Assembly (NCBI GenBank): GCA_021791195.1 | Contig: JAJYXB010000023.1 | Location: 1-64,000 of the forward strand | Length of the DNA: 64,000 bases | Direction of reading: 5' to 3' | Source of the DNA: Actinomycetes bacterium | GTDB lineage: Bacteria > Actinomycetota > Thermoleophilia > BMS3ABIN01 | Part shown: piece by piece, positions 59,690-64,000 of the stretch | Layout of the letters: each line of letters opens with the position of its first letter | Position numbering within the stretch: position 1 is the first letter of the stretch | Notes under the pieces: generated by a model | The model's input: the letters and a program-made list of their open reading frames with translations, nothing else | The model's database searches: none | Told to the model about the DNA's origin: nothing | Program-made: the position numbers and the translations under genes

Positions 59690-60808
59690 CTAGCTGAATA
59701 CTACCTTGTACTGCGCCGAATTGTTGCTGAGATTTTTCTCTCCCGGAACAGGGCCGCAGCTGACGTTGAGAATCGCGACGTCGCTGCTGGCCTGGGCTGC
59801 CAGACCGCTGATATCAACCGTTTTGTGCTGGTTGGGTGCGATCGACGGTATGGTGCCGCTCACCTTCTGCGGGTTCGGATTGCTGGGGGTCGTGAGGGTG
59901 ATGTTCACCGGTACGTTGGTCTCGGTGGCCTCGCCCTGGTTCTCCACCTCCACGGTGAAGGTGAGCGATTCGGCGGCCTTGACATTGTTCTGCTGGCCGG
60001 CGTTCAGCTGCTGGCCGCTGGGCTGCACCTTGACGCTGGCCAGGGCGACGCCGTGCAGGCCGGTCACCTGCGCCGCCGGCCCGCCCTTGAGCTTCTCCAG
60101 CACCGCCACATCGGTCTGCTGTGTGGCCAGCTGCGGGTCGGCGATGAATTTGGACTGGGGCACCTTGATATCATTGATCTGCTCGTTGCCCAGTTCGCGC
60201 TGGCAGGGCTGATAGAAGAATTCGTCGTAGGCGACGTCGCTGGTAAGCAGGATCAGCATTTCGTGGGATATCTGCGCGGCGCCGGCCTGTTCGTCCTGGG
60301 CGCCCAGCGCGTTGAGCATCGCCGGCTGCAGGCCCTCGAGTCCGCGGACGCGCACCTGCATGCTGGCCACGAACCAGTCGTTGTACTGCTTGAACTGGTC
60401 GGGCGGATCGATCGCCTGCGCCCGCACGAGAAGTTGCTGGCAGGTGGTGTGCATGGCGCTGAGCTTGCCTTCAAGCTGCTGGCGCACATCCGGGCTGGGG
60501 TTCTGGAAGATGGCGGAAAGCTGCTGGCCGACGGCATCAGAATCCTTGACAACCGCGCCGACGGCAGTGAAATAGTCGTTGAACGCGCTCTCCTTCCGGC
60601 TGTTGAGACAGCTGCGGATGCTGAGGGTGGCAATCAGGAGCAGTACCACCACCGCGGCCAGAAGGACCAGCGCGCGGCGCAGCGGCGGGCGTCCGCGGGG
60701 AGGGCGATGCCGGGGAGGGCGGTGGCTCGTCCTCTTCTGCCTCCGCCGTGGAGGCGTTACCTTATCTTCTTCGAATAGATCCTCTTCTTCATCCTCGAAA
60801 AAAGACAT
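59690..60808 (-). CDS. Single-pass envelope protein with CARDB-like C-terminal domain
   Basis: 372 residues. Acidic start (SFFEDEEEDLFEEDK), Arg/Pro-rich cytoplasmic segment (RRRQKRTSHRPPRHRPPRGR), one membrane segment (ALVLLAAVVVLLLIATLSI), a helical extracytoplasmic region (about 70-230), and a beta-sandwich end (about 260-372: SLTFTVEVENQGEATETNVPVNITLTTPS, VDISGLAAQ, GPVPGEKNLSNNSAQYKVVF) of the CARDB/DUF11 adhesion-like type. Possibly cell-wall associated. No family name is certain. It precedes nothing in the same operon and follows tRNA-Leu on the same strand. Confidence 0.75.
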   Translation of the reverse strand: MSFFEDEEEDLFEEDKVTPPRRRQKRTSHRPPRHRPPRGRPPLRRALVLLAAVVVLLLIATLSIRSCLNSRKESAFNDYFTAVGAVVKDSDAVGQQLSAIFQNPSPDVRQQLEGKLSAMHTTCQQLLVRAQAIDPPDQFKQYNDWFVASMQVRVRGLEGLQPAMLNALGAQDEQAGAAQISHEMLILLTSDVAYDEFFYQPCQRELGNEQINDIKVPQSKFIADPQLATQQTDVAVLEKLKGGPAAQVTGLHGVALASVKVQPSGQQLNAGQQNNVKAAESLTFTVEVENQGEATETNVPVNITLTTPSNPNPQKVSGTIPSIAPNQHKTVDISGLAAQASSDVAILNVSCGPVPGEKNLSNNSAQYKVVFS

Positions 60809-60850
60809 TCACATGTCCTTTCATCCGGCGACCAGAGGAAGTGCACGTAT

Positions 60851-60937
60851 TGGTGGGCGAGGGGGGATTTGAACCCCCATGCTCGTAAGAGCACTAGACC
60901 CTGAACCTAGCGTGTCTACCAGTTCCACCACTCGCCC
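60851..60937 (-). tRNA. tRNA-Leu (CAG)
   Basis: 87 nt, class II with a long variable arm (TGCTCTTACGAGCA). Acceptor GGGCGAG/CTCGCCC, discriminator A and encoded CCA (60851-60853). The anticodon stem CTAGG/TCTAG encloses TTCAGGG with anticodon CAG; T-arm GGGGGTTCAAATCCCCC. It decodes CTG, the commonest leucine codon in high-GC genomes. Confidence 0.97.
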
Positions 60938-61038
60938 GCGAACCAGCTGAATGCTTAACGGGCCGGCCGTAGCCGTTTGACAAAGTTCCTGCAATGCCGG
61001 GATTTTGCCATAAAAACAGGCACAACCGCCCGGAAGCG

Positions 61039-61056
61039 CCTGTATTATAACACAGG
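61039..61056 (-). promoter_or_regulatory. Palindromic -10-like element upstream of tRNA-Leu
   Basis: CCTGTGTTATAATACAGG on the minus strand: near-palindrome containing TATAAT (61049-61044), about 110 bases before the tRNA and just beyond the end of the DUF2339 gene. No good -35 was found, so the assignment is weak. Confidence 0.35.
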
Positions 61057-61088
61057 GGGAAGAAGGCGGGGAAAGGCGGGCTGGCCGC

Positions 61089-62996
61089 TCAGGTTCGTGA
61101 AGCCGCGGATGCCGGCGCCGGCTTCCAAAGTGACTGGAAGAAGTAGCTGAGCGCGAGGAACAGGATGCCGAAGCCGATGAACAGCAGCACGCGCCAGATG
61201 GCCTTGACCGCGCCAAGATCCACCAGCAACAGTTTGGCTACCACCACGAACAATGCGACGAGAGCGACCTGACGCCAATGCCGCTCGTGCAGAAGGATGC
61301 CGGCGGCAAGCAGCGCCACGGCGCTGGCGCCCCAGGCGACCGTGACACAAGCCTGGCCGTTGACAACCGGGGTCAGTTCTTTCAGGAATAGCGTCTGAAG
61401 CAGCACATAGGCAGTCAGCTGATACAGGTATCCGATGCTCTTTTCCGCCATCAGGAAAGACACTGCGGCCATCAGGACAATCAGCAAGAGGTTCGCCAGC
61501 GCCGCGGAGTTGATCATTGCAGTCCCGCGGGCCGCCTCGGCGAGGAGGCGCTCACTGAGCCAGATCGTCATGAAGAGGAAGAGGCCATGCGCCGCCCATT
61601 GTAACAAGCGGTCCCTCAGCTTCCAGGAAACCAGATGGAGCCCGGCCGCTTCGGCGCCCAGGGCCGTGAAACGGGCATCGCCGTTCAGGAGCAGGCCGAT
61701 AGCCATCGTAAAGAGGGCGATGCCGACCATGATCTGCGTATAGGCGAGTGGTTTCAGGGCGTCATCCATGCGCAGGGCCAGGAAGGCCAGGCCGAAGAGG
61801 GCAGATGCCGCCAGCGTCACCCAGCCCCACTGCTGATTGCCCATCTGCCACACCGCACGTGTGAACAGTAAAGCGATAAACGGTGTCGTAACAGACAAGG
61901 CGTGCACTTGCAGATTGACAACCTTCGCGAAACTGTCTTCAGTGTTGCCGCTGGTAGCTGCAGTTGACCGGGGCCACCGGTGTGGATTGCGGGCCGCGAG
62001 CTTTTCGCGGATCAACGGCAGTAGCCAGAAGGCAGTTCCCGCGAAGATGACGCCCGCCTGCATGCCGATCCGGTCGTTGTCGGTGAGCGCAATGTGATGA
62101 CCGAACAGCAGTTCGTGGATATAGATGAAGAGCAACGACAACCAGCCGCCGGCGGCTGACAGCCACAGCACGGGCCGCCACCCCTTGACGAAATAGATTG
62201 CCGCCGAGCCGGTGAGGACGCCGCAGACGAAAACCGCCATCGCTGTCCCGGAGGTGATCCCGGCGCTGAGCATCTCTGGCGTGGACAGGCCGCCGATCAG
62301 CGCCACGATAGTCAGCGCCTGGTCATCCTGGTGGGCCGCCAGTAAATAAGCGGTCAGTGTGACGGCGCCCATCCAGGCGCCCGCTACGGGATATCCGATC
62401 AACCCATAAACCTGGAAAGCGGCATAACCGCTGATGTAGAAAGTCGCGATGCCCGCCCCTGCCAGCATCTGGCCGAACAGCCGCTGGCGGCCGTGCAGAA
62501 AGACCCCGACAGCCAGCAGGAGGGTGCCCAGGACCGCACCCGAAACGACTTTCATGCGGGAATCGATCCATCCCTGGTCAACGGAATATTTATAAAGGAA
62601 GATGACGCCGAGCAAAACCAGCAGGATGCCGATGACATTGAACCAGAATTTTGATGTCAGGACAGACTGCGGCAGGTGGAGCTCTCGGTCGAACCGGCTG
62701 CGTTCAAAGGCTGGAGTTGGCCGGGGCGGCTTTTCCGGAGTGGCGGTAGGGCCGGATGGCGCCGGGGCCGGCATGGCAATCGTGGGCTCTCTGGCCGGTT
62801 TACTCCCCCGGGGCTTCTGGCCGGCGTCCTTTTCCAGCGGCCCTGCGGCCGCGGGCCCCAAAGCGTCCAGCTTTACGAGGATCAGGTCGAGAGCTTGCAG
62901 GATCACATCCATGCTTTCCTCGACATGATCCATGCGGCGGTCAAAAGAGTAGTCTTCCCGGTCGTCCAATCGCCCCCCTGTTCGACTAGCCAACAA
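61089..62996 (-). CDS. DUF2339 multi-pass membrane protein
   Basis: 635 residues. The cytoplasmic N-terminus has a helical segment (DRRMDHVEESMDVILQALDLILVKLDAL) and a P/A-rich linker, then about 18 membrane segments with the DUF2339 pattern (FWFNVIGILLVLLGVIFLYKYSVDQGWI; GMQAGVIFAGTAFWLLPLIREKLAARNPH; LVDLGAVKAIWRVLLFIGFGILFLALSYFFQ). Function unknown; proposed to be an envelope protein. It is separate from its neighbours by over 100 bp on each side. Confidence 0.9.
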   Translation of the reverse strand: MLASRTGGRLDDREDYSFDRRMDHVEESMDVILQALDLILVKLDALGPAAAGPLEKDAGQKPRGSKPAREPTIAMPAPAPSGPTATPEKPPRPTPAFERSRFDRELHLPQSVLTSKFWFNVIGILLVLLGVIFLYKYSVDQGWIDSRMKVVSGAVLGTLLLAVGVFLHGRQRLFGQMLAGAGIATFYISGYAAFQVYGLIGYPVAGAWMGAVTLTAYLLAAHQDDQALTIVALIGGLSTPEMLSAGITSGTAMAVFVCGVLTGSAAIYFVKGWRPVLWLSAAGGWLSLLFIYIHELLFGHHIALTDNDRIGMQAGVIFAGTAFWLLPLIREKLAARNPHRWPRSTAATSGNTEDSFAKVVNLQVHALSVTTPFIALLFTRAVWQMGNQQWGWVTLAASALFGLAFLALRMDDALKPLAYTQIMVGIALFTMAIGLLLNGDARFTALGAEAAGLHLVSWKLRDRLLQWAAHGLFLFMTIWLSERLLAEAARGTAMINSAALANLLLIVLMAAVSFLMAEKSIGYLYQLTAYVLLQTLFLKELTPVVNGQACVTVAWGASAVALLAAGILLHERHWRQVALVALFVVVAKLLLVDLGAVKAIWRVLLFIGFGILFLALSYFFQSLWKPAPASAASRT

Positions 62997-63155
62997 ACCG
63001 GATGCCCGCCCGCCTGCCGGTCAGCGGGGCCCGCTGGTCTCCTGATTCAGCAGCTTATCAAACTTCGGGAAACATGGTCAAAAAGATTAGTGACCGGATT
63101 CAGCGGAGGCCGGGAGAAAGATGCGCCTCGCGCGGATTGCCTGAAAGGGTGGAAT

Positions 63156-63719
63156 CTACCTGATCTCGTCCGGATGCGCGTGGGCGATCTGGTCGGCCTG
63201 GCTCTCGGCCTGCTGCACCTTCGCGTTCAGGCTGTTCTCCGTGTTCTGCAGGTCGGCGAACTTCCTGGCAGTGTCCGGCTGGTCGAAGCCGGGGTCTGAC
63301 ATCATCAGCATGACCTTCTGCTGCTGTGTCTGCCTCAGGCTCCTGGCGGCATCAAGCGCCCGGCTCCTGGCCTGAAGATACTTGCGGAAGTCGCTACTGA
63401 TGTTGAGCCTGGCGGCCTGGTCGACCTTCGCCTTGGCTTCCTCGATCTGGGGTATCGCCTGGTTCAGCAGGTCATTGGCCTGGCTGAGCGTCTGTTTTTC
63501 CGTGTCCAGCTGCCGCAGGTTGGACTGCTGCGAAGCCTGGTCCAGAAGCGTGTCCACCTGCTGTACCTTGTCCTTGACGGAGCTGATCAGGTCGCTGGAC
63601 TGATGCAACAGATCATTGGCGTCGCCGGTCTGTGAACCGCAGCCGGCCAGCAGCGCCAGCATTATTGCCGCGACAGCCGCCAGCGCCATTGCCATGATTG
63701 ATGTTTTTTTGTTAATCAA
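63156..63719 (-). CDS. Helical lipoprotein of unknown function
   Basis: 187 residues. A lipoprotein signal (NKKTSIMAMALAAVAAIMLALLAGC, lipobox LLAGC), then a fully helical part rich in Q, D, L, K and S with heptad-like repeats (SSVKDKVQQVDTLLDQASQQSNLRQLDTEKQTLSQANDLLNQAIPQIEEAKAKVDQAA), probably a coiled coil. No enzymatic motif. It is on the strand opposite the partial kinase gene that follows, with an intergenic region of about 185 bp between. Confidence 0.8.
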   Translation of the reverse strand: MINKKTSIMAMALAAVAAIMLALLAGCGSQTGDANDLLHQSSDLISSVKDKVQQVDTLLDQASQQSNLRQLDTEKQTLSQANDLLNQAIPQIEEAKAKVDQAARLNISSDFRKYLQARSRALDAARSLRQTQQQKVMLMMSDPGFDQPDTARKFADLQNTENSLNAKVQQAESQADQIAHAHPDEIR

Positions 63720-63750
63720 GCAGTTGCGGTCTGGAGGTTCCGGATTTTTG

Positions 63751-63804
63751 CGGGTATGCTTTTTTTACCGCGGACACGGGTATGCGTTCATGTCGCGGGT
63801 ATAC
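63751..63804. repeat. Three CGGGTATGC-type repeats before the kinase gene
   Basis: CGGGTATGC (63751-63759), CGGGTATGC (63777-63785), CGGGTATAC (63796-63804), in the divergent region between the lipoprotein and kinase genes. Regulator-binding sites are one possibility; spacing (26 and 19 bp) is irregular. Confidence 0.6.
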
Positions 63805-63905
63805 TAATCAACTTTACATTTTTTCGCCAATCCCGCGGTTTTTTGCGGGAACGGGCAGGGCTTTTCAGTTGGAGGAATCGCACTGCCCGGACAGAAGAGG
63901 TACTG

Positions 63906-64000
63906 ATGTCCAGTCTCGAGCAGCCAACCACGCGCATCCCTGCCGGCGGCGGCGATGGCGGCGGCACGGTCATCCTCGACCGCTATGAGCTGACCGGGCA
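63906..64000 (+). CDS. Serine/threonine protein kinase, N-terminus (partial)
   Basis: Frame from ATG at 63906 (AGAAGAGG upstream) open to the right edge, 31 codons visible: SSLEQPTTRIPAGGGDGGGT, then VILDRYELTG. The last part is the start of a PknB-type kinase domain (x-DRYEL, before the glycine loop). Catalytic motifs lie outside the window, so the assignment rests on this start alone. Confidence 0.6.
   Translation, partial: MSSLEQPTTRIPAGGGDGGGTVILDRYELTG

Overview
The window is a mostly high-GC, gene-dense bacterial chromosome segment. Shine-Dalgarno starts are strong, and TTG or GTG starts are frequent. The gene set (FtsE/FtsX, RF2, SecA with a zinc tail, long HPF, long-form HisG, DUF4446, DUF2339, HD-GYP proteins, bifunctional phosphoglucose/phosphomannose isomerase, MtnA beside AhcY) fits a deep-branching, possibly anaerobic or subsurface Actinomycetota or a related high-GC Gram-positive lineage. 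That placement is an inference from gene content; no phylogeny was run.

Positions 1-3000 form an accessory region of lower GC at the 3' end of the tmRNA gene (ssrA, minus strand, 2953-3310). Three direct repeats made of the ssrA 3' end plus its terminator (about 209, 1811 and 2872) bound two small cassettes. Cassette 1 holds a MerR-HicB fusion antitoxin with a HicA toxin, behind a palindromic operator, plus an immunity-like gene. Cassette 2 holds a paralogue of that immunity-like gene and another immunity-like gene. This is the most unusual part of the window.

Positions 3000-9960 contain the ribosome-rescue set ssrA, smpB and rnr on the minus strand, split by a plus-strand MacB-like ABC exporter, then a C-terminal processing protease. 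A REP-like palindrome supplies the last codons and stop codons of both the ABC ATPase and RNase R. Positions 10000-13300 hold a sulfur-handling region: a YeeE/YedE transporter and TusA, then a separately promoted trio of small DsrE/TusBCD-like proteins. Next come a cold-shock gene with a structured leader, ftsE-ftsX (FtsX carries an inserted domain), a split transketolase, and an HD-GYP protein.

Positions 19000-31500 contain a pair of overlapping small genes (one ending CCGHPGEPGC), a methyltransferase remnant, hisG, prfB with a programmed +1 frameshift, a membrane-protein gene broken by a 73-bp duplication, secA, a two-component system and hpf. Positions 31500-39950 carry comF, a sugar nucleotidyltransferase, mtnA, ahcY, a sugar-phosphate isomerase and a phosphohexomutase, which together suggest sugar-nucleotide supply plus salvage of SAM by-products.

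Positions 40000-54000 are mainly plus-strand housekeeping: rplM-rpsI, a racemase-like gene, glmM-glmS for UDP-GlcNAc precursors, acpS, nnrE/nnrD, a CBS protein, alr, a CCA-adding-type enzyme and an ABC-2 exporter, with one minus-strand DEAD-box helicase. The rest holds a large GGDEF/HD-GYP sensor, a pheA-pncB-pncA operon (phenylalanine synthesis and NAD salvage), tRNA-Leu(CAG), envelope proteins of unknown role, and the start of a probable Ser/Thr kinase at the right edge. No CRISPR array, rRNA or complete transposase gene was seen.
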